The position numbers and the translations under genes were made by a program. From assembly GCF_014217875.1 (NCBI RefSeq), contig NZ_CP059060.1:1612001-1676000 (forward strand): DNA of 64,000 nt, given 5' to 3'. Positions 8,416 to 17,156 of the stretch are shown in pieces. The notes beneath the pieces were generated by a model. The model worked only from the letters and a program-made list of their open reading frames with translations, was not told the DNA's origin and did no database searches. Position 1 is the first letter of the stretch. The number at the start of each line of letters is the position of its first letter. The DNA comes from Synechococcus sp. LTW-R. Lineage in GTDB: Bacteria > Cyanobacteriota > Cyanobacteriia > PCC-6307 > Cyanobiaceae.

Positions 8416-9162
8416 TTAGAGATTATAGCCAGCTGCGAACAGTGGATCACTCTCCATCGCGACCCTCGCGCGCACAAGGTCATCTTGTACATCGACAGAA
8501 AACGAATCCCCATCCAAGGGAAGCGCTTGTAACCTCATATCATTTTCCAACGCCCTGAGGAGCTCAATACTTTCCACCTCCTCATTTGGCGAAGGACTAA
8601 GTGTTGAATAAACACGTAAAGCTTGCTTCGTAAAGCCTATAATGGACAAGTGCTTGTCAATAAAGTAACTAGGTGACGCATAAGGGCAAGGCAGTGATGC
8701 ACGCGTCAGGGTCATTATTCTTCCTGACAAAGACGACTGGACTCGCACGATAGTCCTAGGAGAAGAAGAAGATACCTTTAACGTTGGAATAACGATATCG
8801 ACAGTCAATGAAGACTTTATAGCCTCGGAAACAGCATCAATATGATCTGGGTTAATCAGAGGCTCATCACCTTGTATATCGACAATGTAGTCAGCATCGA
8901 TCGACTCAGCAACTGATGCAATACGTTCTGTACCGTTAAGAAAAGAAGAATCTGTTAAAACTGATTCAATGTCATAGTATTTGCAGACATCAGCAATCTT
9001 TTGGCTATCAGTACAAACGATCACTCGATCCAAGCAAGAAGCCATTTTTGAGCGAATGGCAACATGCGCTATAACAGGCATACCATGGATGTCTGCCAGA
9101 GCCTTTCCAGGAAGTCGCGTGGAGGCAAGCCTGGAGGGTATCAAGCCAACAACTTTAGACAT
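8416..9162 (-). CDS. kdsB: KdsB-like CMP-sugar synthetase (3-deoxy-manno-octulosonate cytidylyltransferase family)
   Basis: 248 residues, typical length. KdsB joins CMP from CTP to Kdo. The nucleotide-binding N-terminus GLIPSRLASTRLPGKALADI and the IVDIQGDEPLI strand (near residue 95) are clear family signatures, and TDSQKIADVC follows the second strand. The start ATG overlaps the stop of the upstream SDR gene (TAATG). No kdsA, kdsC or kdsD is visible in this window, and the downstream partner is a cyclase. The substrate may therefore be Kdo made elsewhere or a related sugar acid. Kdo is absent from many alpha-cyanobacterial lipopolysaccharides, which makes the exact substrate worth checking. 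Confidence 0.88.
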   Translation of the reverse strand: MSKVVGLIPSRLASTRLPGKALADIHGMPVIAHVAIRSKMASCLDRVIVCTDSQKIADVCKYYDIESVLTDSSFLNGTERIASVAESIDADYIVDIQGDEPLINPDHIDAVSEAIKSSLTVDIVIPTLKVSSSSPRTIVRVQSSLSGRIMTLTRASLPCPYASPSYFIDKHLSIIGFTKQALRVYSTLSPSPNEEVESIELLRALENDMRLQALPLDGDSFSVDVQDDLVRARVAMESDPLFAAGYNL

Positions 9163-9917
9163 TACTTAGACATCCATCCTCCATCACAGGGTATCACGGC
9201 TCCAGTCATATATGTGTTGTCAGGACCAATAAGAAAGCAAGAAAGCTTTGCTACTTCTTCACATGAACCCCAGCGCGCCATGGGTGTTTGCTGCAGTGTC
9301 CACTGGTATAGATCTGGTCGATTATCTTTGAAAGAGTCTGCATAGCTACTAGATACAAAACCAGGCGCAATGGCATTTATCTGGACATTTTTGGTGGCAT
9401 ATTCAACCGCTACAGAACGAACAAATCCTTCTAGCGCAGATTTAGAGGTTGCATAGGTTGACAGGTCCGCAAAACCTCGCGTTCCCACAATAGAACTTAC
9501 CACGAGAATATTAAGTGAGTGATTAAGTTGAGCGGCTCGCTTTATCAAAAACTTGGTCCACTCAATAACTGAGAGACAATTAACACTAAGGACTTTAGAG
9601 AATGTGTCCAAGCTGGCCTCTTCATAAGGCAAGCGTGAACGCATTCCAGCATTGAGAATAGCTCGTTGGATCTGCATGCCGTCATCAAGACAGTGGAAGA
9701 ATCGGGAAGTGGCGGAGGAGTCGACAACATCAAGATACGATACTAATGAGTTACTGGAGTTCACTTCAGCTAGTTCCTGAATAGAACTATTCTTCGATCT
9801 TGTGACTCCTATAGTGAGATCATTCCATGGACTGTGCAAGAGTTCTCTAAAACAAGCCAAACCAATTCCTTGGCCACATCCAGTAATTAGTGTTGAAGAT
9901 ATTGGATCGTCAGTCAT
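9162..9917 (-). CDS. SDR-family oxidoreductase
   Basis: 251 residues if translated from the ATG at 9917 (MTDDPISS), which places the Rossmann motif TGCGQGIG at residues 9-16, as usual for classical short-chain dehydrogenases. A TTG ten codons upstream is less likely. The catalytic YATSK motif is present near residue 152, with NILVVSSIVG ahead of it, and VQINAIAPGFV after it. The end GGWMSK is typical (usually DGG). Members reduce or oxidise NAD(P)-linked alcohols and ketones. It lies between the TIGR04326-like gene and the KdsB-like gene in one minus-strand operon, which suggests a nucleotide-sugar or cyclitol precursor as substrate (inference). Confidence 0.87.
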   Translation of the reverse strand: MTDDPISSTLITGCGQGIGLACFRELLHSPWNDLTIGVTRSKNSSIQELAEVNSSNSLVSYLDVVDSSATSRFFHCLDDGMQIQRAILNAGMRSRLPYEEASLDTFSKVLSVNCLSVIEWTKFLIKRAAQLNHSLNILVVSSIVGTRGFADLSTYATSKSALEGFVRSVAVEYATKNVQINAIAPGFVSSSYADSFKDNRPDLYQWTLQQTPMARWGSCEEVAKLSCFLIGPDNTYMTGAVIPCDGGWMSK

Positions 9918-9959
9918 GTTCTCAGAGCAAATTTGCACGTGACTCAAGTCGATACAGAT

Positions 9960-11921
9960 CTAGCTCGATAGTAGCGTAAGCCAATTGTTGTACTGTTGTG
10001 AGAAGAAGAATATTTCGGGTTTAGGGCTGTGATTGGTCCGGTAGTAAAGACGGCGGATACAACTTGCCAAAGTCGTGATGTCGGAAGCAGATTCAACGGA
10101 CGCAAGACTAGAAGAGGGACTTAAGTCAACCAGACGTCCTGACAGATAGTTGACTGATGGCAATTGGGAATAAAGGGTATCCACAACTGCACTAGTATTT
10201 GAATCGAGTACGGCCAAGTCATAGCTTTGAGCAATGGATGAAATCGATTTGGTTTCGATCTTCATGGGCAAACCAGGATACTGATTAGGATCAAGAATAA
10301 GTCTGCATTGGGGATGTAGTTTGACACCGATATCAAATTGATGCTTTGGATAACTTCTTTGAAGTATAGATACAGCTGTTATAGTTGCCTTCAAAAGCTC
10401 AGATGTAGCCAATGGTTGTGGACCAGAGACGAGCAGTATGGAACACAATTGCTGACGAAAGCGATCGGTTGCTTTGTCTTCATCAGTACGCGGGTGACCT
10501 AGGGCCTCGTAGCGAGTAGCTTCAACATTGGAGAAAAGAAGTGAATATTTATAAAAAGAAGTGAGCTGTTGTCGGTTAACTGATCCATTTGTAAGAATTC
10601 TATCCGGAAGATAACGTGCGTGGCAGATAGAATGGTTTGAAAAACACTCCGAAGGGAGGTGGAAGAAACGCAAATCCCAAAACCTGACAATGCTATGCGG
10701 ATAACCCAATGCCTCTATATTGTTATGCTTACGTAGTACTGCCAGCAGGCAGTATTCGAGGTCAAGATTTTCTTGAAGGAAAACAACCTTTACGCTGCCA
10801 CGATCCAAATAGAAGCGATTAAAGATATTAGTATATAGATAGTAATAGAGTAAGGACTTTAAGCAACCAGTACCAGCATGCCACTGTATGTAGGATTTAA
10901 ACGCAAGATGTGCTGCTGGTTGACTGGAACGTAAAAGTGCAACTGCGACCTGAGGAAGCTTTAGGAGGCTCTTTGACCAAGCGCATAAAGCCTGAAGAAG
11001 TACAAGTGGGGATAGGATGCTTTCAAAAAATAGTTGTCTCGAGCAGGAAGGAAGAGACTCTATAAGTTGCTGTGCTGATGCTGAACAAGCCTCTACGGAA
11101 GGGCTCACATAAGGAACATAGTGATGCAAGAGCTCAAAAGAGACTGCTTGCCGATTGAGATAGTGGAGTAGTTGGCCCCAATATACTGGACAAGCTGTTT
11201 CAGCATCCACACGCTGTAGGTAGCAATAGTAGTCTATGAATACGATTTTCTCCTCCTTTCGAGAAGTGGGTCTATCGGTGACCTGATGGGAATTCTCATT
11301 TCTCAGCCCTAAAGTAGAATAATAGAATCGTAGAGCCCATATGATTGCGGCAAACGGGCGCACCACGAGCTGTAAACAGACTCCACCTGCTTTTAAAGAC
11401 AAAGCGCAGAGGCTCACAAGAAAGCTATTCGGAAGCTTTTGATTGACTTGCCAGTGAGAAGTGCAAACAAGATCTCTATGAAAGAGTTGATTTATTAATG
11501 CCCTATTGTGCAAGGATGCATTCAGTGTTGCGACTTCTTTGATGCATTCTTGGTGAGCAATAGTGTATATCGTAGACAGCAAGATTAACTGGTCTAGCCA
11601 TGGTGACTTTTCGATATTGCACTTCTCGCCCACTGGACAAGGCCAAAATAACGAGAAGTAATCGTCAATAGCAAGATAGTCAACAAGTGAAGATGTGCCG
11701 ACCTCAATGGTTGCAACATCATTTAGAAGCTGCAATGTTTTTTCTCGGATTACGGTCTTATTGGCTTGGATATAAGATCCAAGGGAGTCCTTAAATCGAA
11801 AGTCTTGATTGAGGGAATACATATAGATTGAACGCTCTTTCCAGCTCAGGAGAAGGTCGCCTGATACGAACCTGTCTAACTGCTCCTCTGCCTTGCCGTC
11901 AAAAGAGATGTAGAGCTTCAT
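9960..11921 (-). CDS. Surface carbohydrate biosynthesis protein, TIGR04326-like
   Basis: 653 residues. It resembles the TIGR04326 surface-carbohydrate biosynthesis proteins (first noted in Leptospira-type O-antigen loci). The diagnostic stretch is ALGYPHSIVRFWDLRFFHLP (about residues 408-427), preceded by a strand with VVFLQENLDLEY and followed by LPDRILTNGS. Further on are GHPRTDEDK, the phosphate-like segment FDIGVKLHPQC, and a late SYDLAVLDSNTSAVVDTLY. These resemble the C-terminal half of GT-B or CDP-glycerol transferase-like enzymes. The biochemical activity of the family is not established to my knowledge. First gene of the minus-strand operon with the SDR, KdsB-like and cyclase genes; divergent from the FkbM gene across 91 bases. 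Confidence 0.7.
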   Translation of the reverse strand: MKLYISFDGKAEEQLDRFVSGDLLLSWKERSIYMYSLNQDFRFKDSLGSYIQANKTVIREKTLQLLNDVATIEVGTSSLVDYLAIDDYFSLFWPCPVGEKCNIEKSPWLDQLILLSTIYTIAHQECIKEVATLNASLHNRALINQLFHRDLVCTSHWQVNQKLPNSFLVSLCALSLKAGGVCLQLVVRPFAAIIWALRFYYSTLGLRNENSHQVTDRPTSRKEEKIVFIDYYCYLQRVDAETACPVYWGQLLHYLNRQAVSFELLHHYVPYVSPSVEACSASAQQLIESLPSCSRQLFFESILSPLVLLQALCAWSKSLLKLPQVAVALLRSSQPAAHLAFKSYIQWHAGTGCLKSLLYYYLYTNIFNRFYLDRGSVKVVFLQENLDLEYCLLAVLRKHNNIEALGYPHSIVRFWDLRFFHLPSECFSNHSICHARYLPDRILTNGSVNRQQLTSFYKYSLLFSNVEATRYEALGHPRTDEDKATDRFRQQLCSILLVSGPQPLATSELLKATITAVSILQRSYPKHQFDIGVKLHPQCRLILDPNQYPGLPMKIETKSISSIAQSYDLAVLDSNTSAVVDTLYSQLPSVNYLSGRLVDLSPSSSLASVESASDITTLASCIRRLYYRTNHSPKPEIFFFSQQYNNWLTLLSS

Positions 11922-12012
11922 TCATGCCCATGTGCCTGGTGCTGTGACAATGTCCGAGCTCGGAAGCTCTTGGGGTCATCTTAGTATAAACTGAATTTAC
12001 TGCGGTAGTTTC

Positions 12013-12786
12013 ATGCTGAGAAATATATTACGGTCTGGCTGGGATCTCAGATTTAAAAAGTATTTAAATGTCTATCGGGAAGGAGCTGCACTGTTTAAAG
12101 TGGCAGATTTTGGACCTACGTGCAGAATGCGAGCAAAAACTTTTGAGCTAAAAGAGCCGGAAACTCTTGAATGGATTGATAGTATGTGCGAAACAGACAT
12201 ATTAATCGACATAGGTTCAAATATTGGCTTGTATTCAATCTATGCGGGCATGCGCGGTATAACGACGTATGCAGTTGAACCAGATGCATTAAACTTCGCC
12301 CTATTAAATCTGAATATAAATAAAAACAAATCCGGAGAACGGGTATTGGGTTTTTGTGTGGCGCTCCACGATCACACATGCATATCGACTTTAGCTAAGC
12401 AAGATTTAGAATGGGGTGGAGCACTTAGCTGCTTCGAGGGCAACACTGACCAACACGGCAATTCATTCAGATCAGTTCATCAACAAGGTGCTTTTGGGTT
12501 GTCACTAGATAGTTTTTGCAAGTTAGGCAAGATTCATCCAACTCATATCAAGTTAGATGTTGACGGGAATGAGCTATTAGTTCTTAGCGGGGCAAAAGAG
12601 TGTCTTTCAAACACTTCACTGCGCAGCGTCTTAATTGAGTTAGATGAGAGCAATCCCAACCATGCTGCTTGCGTAGATATGCTGAAGCAATCAGGTCTTA
12701 AGTTGCAAATGAAATGCCAGTCAGAGCCTGTGGCCCGCGGGGCATACAATACTAGCTTTAATTATATATATAGGCGTGAAGATTGA
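12013..12786 (+). CDS. FkbM-family methyltransferase
   Basis: 257 residues. The SAM-binding region of FkbM proteins is clear: ILIDIGSNIGLYSIYAGMRG near residues 64-83, then YAVEPDALNFALLNLNIN, which binds the adenosine ribose through an acidic residue. LKLDVDGNELLVLSGA near 178-193 matches the conserved motif IKLDVDGxE of the family. FkbM enzymes O-methylate sugars or polyketides, and in polysaccharide loci they decorate glycans. The gene is AT-rich, on the + strand between two minus-strand blocks, and ends one base before the convergent unknown gene. The acceptor is not deducible. Confidence 0.88.
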   Translation: MLRNILRSGWDLRFKKYLNVYREGAALFKVADFGPTCRMRAKTFELKEPETLEWIDSMCETDILIDIGSNIGLYSIYAGMRGITTYAVEPDALNFALLNLNINKNKSGERVLGFCVALHDHTCISTLAKQDLEWGGALSCFEGNTDQHGNSFRSVHQQGAFGLSLDSFCKLGKIHPTHIKLDVDGNELLVLSGAKECLSNTSLRSVLIELDESNPNHAACVDMLKQSGLKLQMKCQSEPVARGAYNTSFNYIYRRED

Positions 12787-13620
12787 TCAAGGATGAAATA
12801 CGTCAAAACCAGTGCTTCTCGCTGGATTCTTAAATACAATTGGCCGACACAGTGGCATTGAGGATTTGACTACTAGATTTCCTTTGTAACCTGTAAAGGC
12901 TATGAATTCAGTGCCACGCGGAGGCAATGTTAGTTCGCACGTATCAAATTCGTTTTCCTTGCAACTTTTAACTCTTAGACTCATTTTTTTGACTGTCGGG
13001 TTGTTAAAGACTAGGTGATATTGGTCATCTTGAGAAAACGAGTATGCCGAAGTGAAGTCATAGGTTTGATTTCTCTTTACTGCAGCATAAGTATATTTAT
13101 TTTCGCTTAAAGCTATTCCACCAAAGTTGCCGTGCACAACGGAACCAATTGATAATCTTCTGACTTTATATATTAAATAGCCTCTATGCTGCAGCCCTCT
13201 AGATTGCATAAGTCTAGCGATTAGATCATTATGGGCATCTTCTAGGTGCTGCTGTACCGGTTTCACATGATGGGTGAATGATATATATTGATCACTGGTA
13301 GGTGGGCAGGGGAGGTTGACACGCAAAAAAGGATCCGAGGTTGCAGATATGTGCTTAGAGATTTCACAACCTTTGGTATCGTAAAATTTGAAGATATGAT
13401 GAACTGCAAGTGGTTCATCAAGCATCATTGAGTAAATATTCTCTGCAATAAATGTATTTGACTGAAATGCTGTTCCGTATATAAAAAAGTCACTATAGGA
13501 CTTGCCTTGATCAAGCTTTGAGCGCAAAGTGAATGGGGAATATGATCTGTTTTTGATGTGCTCGCCGACGATAATAGCTTTACGAAAGTTTTTTCTGTTC
13601 ATCAGTTGATTTGAAGCCAT
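12787..13620 (-). CDS. Unknown protein in glycan block, probable beta-sandwich C-terminus
   Basis: 277 residues, not recognised. No signal peptide or membrane segment is evident. The C-terminal half has a run of alternating hydrophobic strands (YHLVFNNPTVKKMSLRVKSC, then CELTLPPRGTEFIAFTG). That is the pattern of small beta-sandwich domains found in proteins whose line of sequence reads asset-of-strands, a 'proline-proline-glycine' turn and an aromatic strand. Middle segment: HFGGIALSENKYTYAAVKR-like region with several aromatics. It overlaps the 3' end of the upstream unknown gene by 19 bases in another frame, and the two have similar layout, so they may be diverged tandem copies. Function unknown; a surface-glycan role is suggested only by location. 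Confidence 0.6.
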   Translation of the reverse strand: MASNQLMNRKNFRKAIIVGEHIKNRSYSPFTLRSKLDQGKSYSDFFIYGTAFQSNTFIAENIYSMMLDEPLAVHHIFKFYDTKGCEISKHISATSDPFLRVNLPCPPTSDQYISFTHHVKPVQQHLEDAHNDLIARLMQSRGLQHRGYLIYKVRRLSIGSVVHGNFGGIALSENKYTYAAVKRNQTYDFTSAYSFSQDDQYHLVFNNPTVKKMSLRVKSCKENEFDTCELTLPPRGTEFIAFTGYKGNLVVKSSMPLCRPIVFKNPARSTGFDVFHP

Positions 13621-14492
13621 TTAGACTTCAGCTCAGATGTAAGCTTCATGTCATCACCCATCCAAAAATGCTCGGAAGGAGGGTGGGTATGTTCAACATT
13701 AATCTCCGGACCGGCTGATGAGCGGCTGCAATTAATGTAAATTGGTATAAAAGCACATGTTGTACATGTATAGGCATTAACAAGCAACTCATCCTTCTTG
13801 GTAATTTCATGCCAAGTGAAATGATTTTCAAGTGCGTTGAAACTTCCGACGGGCTTCCTCGATTTTGAATCAATTATATTAATTTTGTGCATTGCTTGAC
13901 TCTCCGCAGATCTTTTAAGATTCATCAGGAGCAGATAAGCTTTTTGGTGCTCATTTGTGCTGCAAGAAAGATAGTCAAAGGAAAGCATGGACCCCTTAAT
14001 CCTCGACATCGATGCTGGATACTCACCCTGATAAGAAGAGACGACTTCTCCGAGGAAAAATGAATATGTTGATCGCGGTGCGATGGGAACTCTATCAACT
14101 TTTAGTGCGGTGGGTTCTGGAAGCTCTTTCAAGCTTGCTTCGACTATTCTCTCGGATAGTGGGACTATCACTATCGTATTACTCCTATACTCAGGGTATA
14201 AAGACCTTGCAAAAGACGTCGATTCTCCACCTTCACATTTTCGAATCTCGATAAGCCTCCACTCCTGACCCATCAATGCGAAAACATGGAGCCACAGGTC
14301 GATCTCACCTCTGCCCTTACGAAGAGGGTTCAACAAATTGGTCGAGAGTCGATTCGTGACGATATTGGTAAAGCCAAGATTGGTCTCGATTTTAATCTGG
14401 CTATTGCCTGAATGGAAGGTGTATTCAGTCGGCAGTGGATAGTAATTGCTCATTGCACACAAGATGAAATCATCAACAGGGCCGACCTTCAA
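13602..14492 (-). CDS. Unknown protein in glycan block, possible diverged relative of its downstream neighbour
   Basis: 296 residues, not recognised. It begins MKVGPVDDFILCAMSNYYPL. The second half shows strand-rich sequence (MLSFDYLSCSTNEHQKAYLL, then SFNALENHFTWHEIT) resembling in layout the C-terminal half of the next gene. Its end lies 19 bases inside that gene. Cysteines cluster late (NAYTCTTCAF). No clear signal peptide or membrane helix is seen. Together the pair forms a two-gene minus-strand unit, ending against the FkbM methyltransferase gene. Codon use is AT-rich like the rest of the block. The start could also be the ATG at residue 14. No function is proposed. Confidence 0.6.
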   Translation of the reverse strand: MKVGPVDDFILCAMSNYYPLPTEYTFHSGNSQIKIETNLGFTNIVTNRLSTNLLNPLRKGRGEIDLWLHVFALMGQEWRLIEIRKCEGGESTSFARSLYPEYRSNTIVIVPLSERIVEASLKELPEPTALKVDRVPIAPRSTYSFFLGEVVSSYQGEYPASMSRIKGSMLSFDYLSCSTNEHQKAYLLLMNLKRSAESQAMHKINIIDSKSRKPVGSFNALENHFTWHEITKKDELLVNAYTCTTCAFIPIYINCSRSSAGPEINVEHTHPPSEHFWMGDDMKLTSELKSKWLQIN

Positions 14493-14513
14493 CGACTCAG
14501 AATGTTCCGCTGA

Positions 14514-14537
14514 AATGTCCTGATAGTTCAGGACATT
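14514..14537. repeat. Perfect 10-bp inverted repeat with 4-base loop
   Basis: AATGTCCTGA and its exact reverse complement are separated by TAGT. The element lies between the unknown gene (start at 14492) and the SIMPL gene (end at 14559), both on the minus strand. No run of T follows on either strand, so it does not look like a standard intrinsic terminator. It could be an operator for the unknown gene pair or an RNA hairpin ending the SIMPL transcript. Confidence 0.5.
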
Positions 14538-14558
14538 CTGCCTACTGAGGCTAAACCC

Positions 14559-15260
14559 TCATAAAATACAATAATCAAGCGCCAGGCTCACGGAGTTGCG
14601 CGGTGCAGGCGCCTCATCCGGATTGAAGCTGGCCGAAAGCGCGCGGTTGTAGGCCATCGGCCGGGGCACATAGCCACCACGCTGATTGATCCTCAGCAAC
14701 TGCACCCGCCGCAGTCCGAGGGCATCGGCCGTGGCCTGAGCTTGGCGCTTGCCATCTGCCAGGGCCTGGCGCATCAATTGGGCTTGCAAGGTCTCCGCAC
14801 TGCCGCTCTCAGCCAAAGAGGTGAAGCCGTTGAGGTTCACTCCGGGCAGCTTGCCGGCAGCCTGAATCACGGGGTCGTAATTCGCCTTGCTGACCTCGCC
14901 GGAGACATTGGTCGTCGCCCGCTGACGCCGCGGTCCGGCGCTGCCCCCACCAATCGCATAGGTCCTAGGCGCGGGAATCGTCATCCGCCCACTCACCAGG
15001 GGCGTCAAAGCGGAGCGCAACCGCTCCAGCCGAGCGTTGATCTGCTGCATGGCGTCGGCCTTAGTCGCCGCCTCCGCCGAGAGGCTCAGGTTGAAGCGGA
15101 AGGGATCGAAAGCGGTCGTGCCGCTTTGGCTGACCTGCAGCTGGTAAAGGGTGCCGCCGCATCGATCACCACCACCCGCCTGGGCGGGTTGAACCATGGC
15201 CAAGGGCATCAAGGCTGGCAACAAAGCGAAGCTGAAGGCGGCAGAACGCAAACGGAACAT
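14559..15260 (-). CDS. SIMPL (DUF541) domain protein, exported
   Basis: 233 residues with a signal peptide at residues 1-28 (LPALMPLAMVQPAQAGGG, cleavage likely after AQA). The mature protein matches the SIMPL/DUF541 family: a repeated beta-strand pattern with FDPFRFNLSLSAEAATKADA, NARLERLRSAL, and later ALADGKRQAQATADALGLRR, which is the conserved helix of the fold. The family occurs in periplasm or outer membrane in many bacteria; its biochemical role is poorly known. GC-rich, so part of the core block. It lies on the same strand as, and about 90 bases downstream of, the YCII gene. Confidence 0.82.
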   Translation of the reverse strand: MFRLRSAAFSFALLPALMPLAMVQPAQAGGGDRCGGTLYQLQVSQSGTTAFDPFRFNLSLSAEAATKADAMQQINARLERLRSALTPLVSGRMTIPAPRTYAIGGGSAGPRRQRATTNVSGEVSKANYDPVIQAAGKLPGVNLNGFTSLAESGSAETLQAQLMRQALADGKRQAQATADALGLRRVQLLRINQRGGYVPRPMAYNRALSASFNPDEAPAPRNSVSLALDYCIL

Positions 15261-15353
15261 GGCTCAAACGGCTGATGATTCCGGTCTAGGGGCGATCGAA
15301 GGTGCAGTCACAACCGGACCCAGCCGCAGCTGCGACTAAATCCAACTGGCCCC

Positions 15354-15650
15354 TCAGATCACCCCGAGATCACCCACCGCAGGGCACCACTGCTGCAGCG
15401 TCCACTCCACTCCGCCACTGATGAGCATCGGATCCTGCTTGATCAGCGCTTCGGCTTCGCGGTAATCCGCGGCCTGCAGCACCAGCAATCCCCCCCCACC
15501 CGGCTGACCCTCGCCGTCAACGAGGTAGCCGCTGCTAAGCACCAGACCGTCAGCGCGCCGTTGCTCGACCCAGCAGCGATGGGCATCGAGATGGGGCTTC
15601 ATCTGGGCGTAGGGCCTTAGAAAGCGCTCGGTTTTGATGAACCAGGGCAT
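15354..15650 (-). CDS. YCII-family small protein
   Basis: 98 residues with a ferredoxin-like YCII fold. MPWFIKTERF opens it, an R-x6-H-like segment (KPHLDAHRCWVEQRRADG) follows, then GGLLVLQAADYREAEALIKQ and a late WTLQQW. YCII proteins are small, mostly uncharacterised enzymes or binding proteins; some act as hydrolases or dehalogenases. Its ATG overlaps the stop of the carotenoid oxygenase gene (ATGA). The two are probably translated together, and the protein may act on or bind an apocarotenoid product (inference). Confidence 0.82.
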   Translation of the reverse strand: MPWFIKTERFLRPYAQMKPHLDAHRCWVEQRRADGLVLSSGYLVDGEGQPGGGGLLVLQAADYREAEALIKQDPMLISGGVEWTLQQWCPAVGDLGVI

Positions 15651-17092
15651 CAGGCCTGGGCCCAGCTCCCATGCAGACCATGGGGCACCGCCAAGGGGAG
15701 CTCCAGCACGGCCACTTCAGCCAGGCTGGCCGCATCCAGGATCACCAGATCGCTGGCGCAGCGGGCGCCGTTCCAAACCAGGCAAAGAACCCAGCCGTCA
15801 TCCTCTGCCGTGGCACCGGGGCGGGGCACCATCACGGGCTCACTGACAAAGCCACGGGGGGCCGCACTCCAAACCTTGCCCACACCTGTGGTCAGATCCA
15901 ACTTCTTGATCGCCTGCAGCGGGTCGTTCCCGCGCTCCCGCTCGGCCACAGCCATCCAGCTGTGGCGGGCGTCCAAACCCTGCCGCTCAGGGTTGACCAT
16001 CGCGAACTCACAGGTGCGGGCCTCCAGCACCTCCGTGCTGACCGCACCGCTGGTCAGGTGAATGCGGCAGCGCACCAGCTGACCTTCCGGGATCGATTCG
16101 AAATCGACCTGGCGGAAGTCCACATCCGGACCGATCGAGGGGAAATCGTCGTAGTAGATCGAATCCACCACCAGTTCCTCACCCTCTTCAAAGGCGTTGA
16201 GGTGGTGGAACACAAAGCCCTCAGGGGCCGGGATTTGCAGCGGCTTCCCTTCACCGCTGCGGGGGATCAACCAGAACTGTCCTTTCTCTCCTGGCTTTGA
16301 AGCCAGGCACTGGGCCGCACCCTTTTGGCCCAGGACAAAGCCGGTCGGGTTGAACGCCACCGCGTTCTGCAGGAATACCGCCCAGTGCGGGGTGATCGCA
16401 AAATCATGCAGGAAGGCAAAGCCCTTGAAGCTGTGACGGCTGTCGGCCAACAGCGCTCCGCTGCTGGAGAACTCCATCAGCCGGATCGTGCTGCGGGGGC
16501 CGGTCTTCACCCCGAAGGTCACCATGCGCGGCTCGCCGTGGTGGCCCGGGTCAAAGCGCGGGTGCGCACTGAATGCCTCCCCCGGCTTGAGCAACCCATC
16601 CAGCCGACTCAAGCCCCGGGTTTCCAGGGTCTCTGGGTCCAGGGCATGGGGCTCGGCGGCTTCCCAGAGCGCCAGCAACTGATCCCCGAGCCGCACCACA
16701 TGGGTGTTGGCGATGTTCTTCAGACGCAGGTCAAAGGCATTCGCGGCCAGACCGCCGGGCTTCTGGGTGCCAAAGACACCCCGAAAGAGGAATTTGTCCG
16801 CCCGCTCTTCGGCGTCAAAGCCCTCGGTCCGCACAAAGCGATTGCGCAGCTTGGCTTCGCCTCCCTCAAACGTCAGGGCCGTGATCATTCCGTCCCCATC
16901 GAAGGGATGATGCACCCACTTCCCGCCACGCTCGAGCCGGCCAGGACCGTTGCGATACAGCGTGCCCTGCAGCTCAGATGGGATCGCACCGCGAGAGGTA
17001 GTCAGCACCACCCCATCGAGCTCCACGCCAACGTTGCGGAAGGCACTGGCCCAATCCGAGCGGTCGTAGCCGAGTGCGGGGGCGACGGTCAT
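15650..17092 (-). CDS. Carotenoid cleavage oxygenase (RPE65/CCD family)
   Basis: 480 residues, full length for the family. These non-haem iron enzymes cut carotenoids or apocarotenoids with O2; in cyanobacteria the best-known member makes retinal from apocarotenals. Conserved His-containing segments are visible in order: AHPRFDPGHHGEPRM near residue 181, FLHDFAIT near 236, FHHLNAFEEG near 301, and the C-terminal VPHGLHGSW. These four are the expected iron ligands. GTLYRNGPGRLERGG near 45 is the family's N-terminal signature. Starts at ATG 17092. Its stop overlaps the YCII gene. Substrate length and cleavage site cannot be read from sequence. Confidence 0.9.
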   Translation of the reverse strand: MTVAPALGYDRSDWASAFRNVGVELDGVVLTTSRGAIPSELQGTLYRNGPGRLERGGKWVHHPFDGDGMITALTFEGGEAKLRNRFVRTEGFDAEERADKFLFRGVFGTQKPGGLAANAFDLRLKNIANTHVVRLGDQLLALWEAAEPHALDPETLETRGLSRLDGLLKPGEAFSAHPRFDPGHHGEPRMVTFGVKTGPRSTIRLMEFSSSGALLADSRHSFKGFAFLHDFAITPHWAVFLQNAVAFNPTGFVLGQKGAAQCLASKPGEKGQFWLIPRSGEGKPLQIPAPEGFVFHHLNAFEEGEELVVDSIYYDDFPSIGPDVDFRQVDFESIPEGQLVRCRIHLTSGAVSTEVLEARTCEFAMVNPERQGLDARHSWMAVAERERGNDPLQAIKKLDLTTGVGKVWSAAPRGFVSEPVMVPRPGATAEDDGWVLCLVWNGARCASDLVILDAASLAEVAVLELPLAVPHGLHGSWAQA

Positions 17093-17156
17093 GGGCGAAG
17101 ACGCTGTACAACCCCGACATCATCGCGTAACGGAGTGTTAAGCGGGCCCTGGGCGC

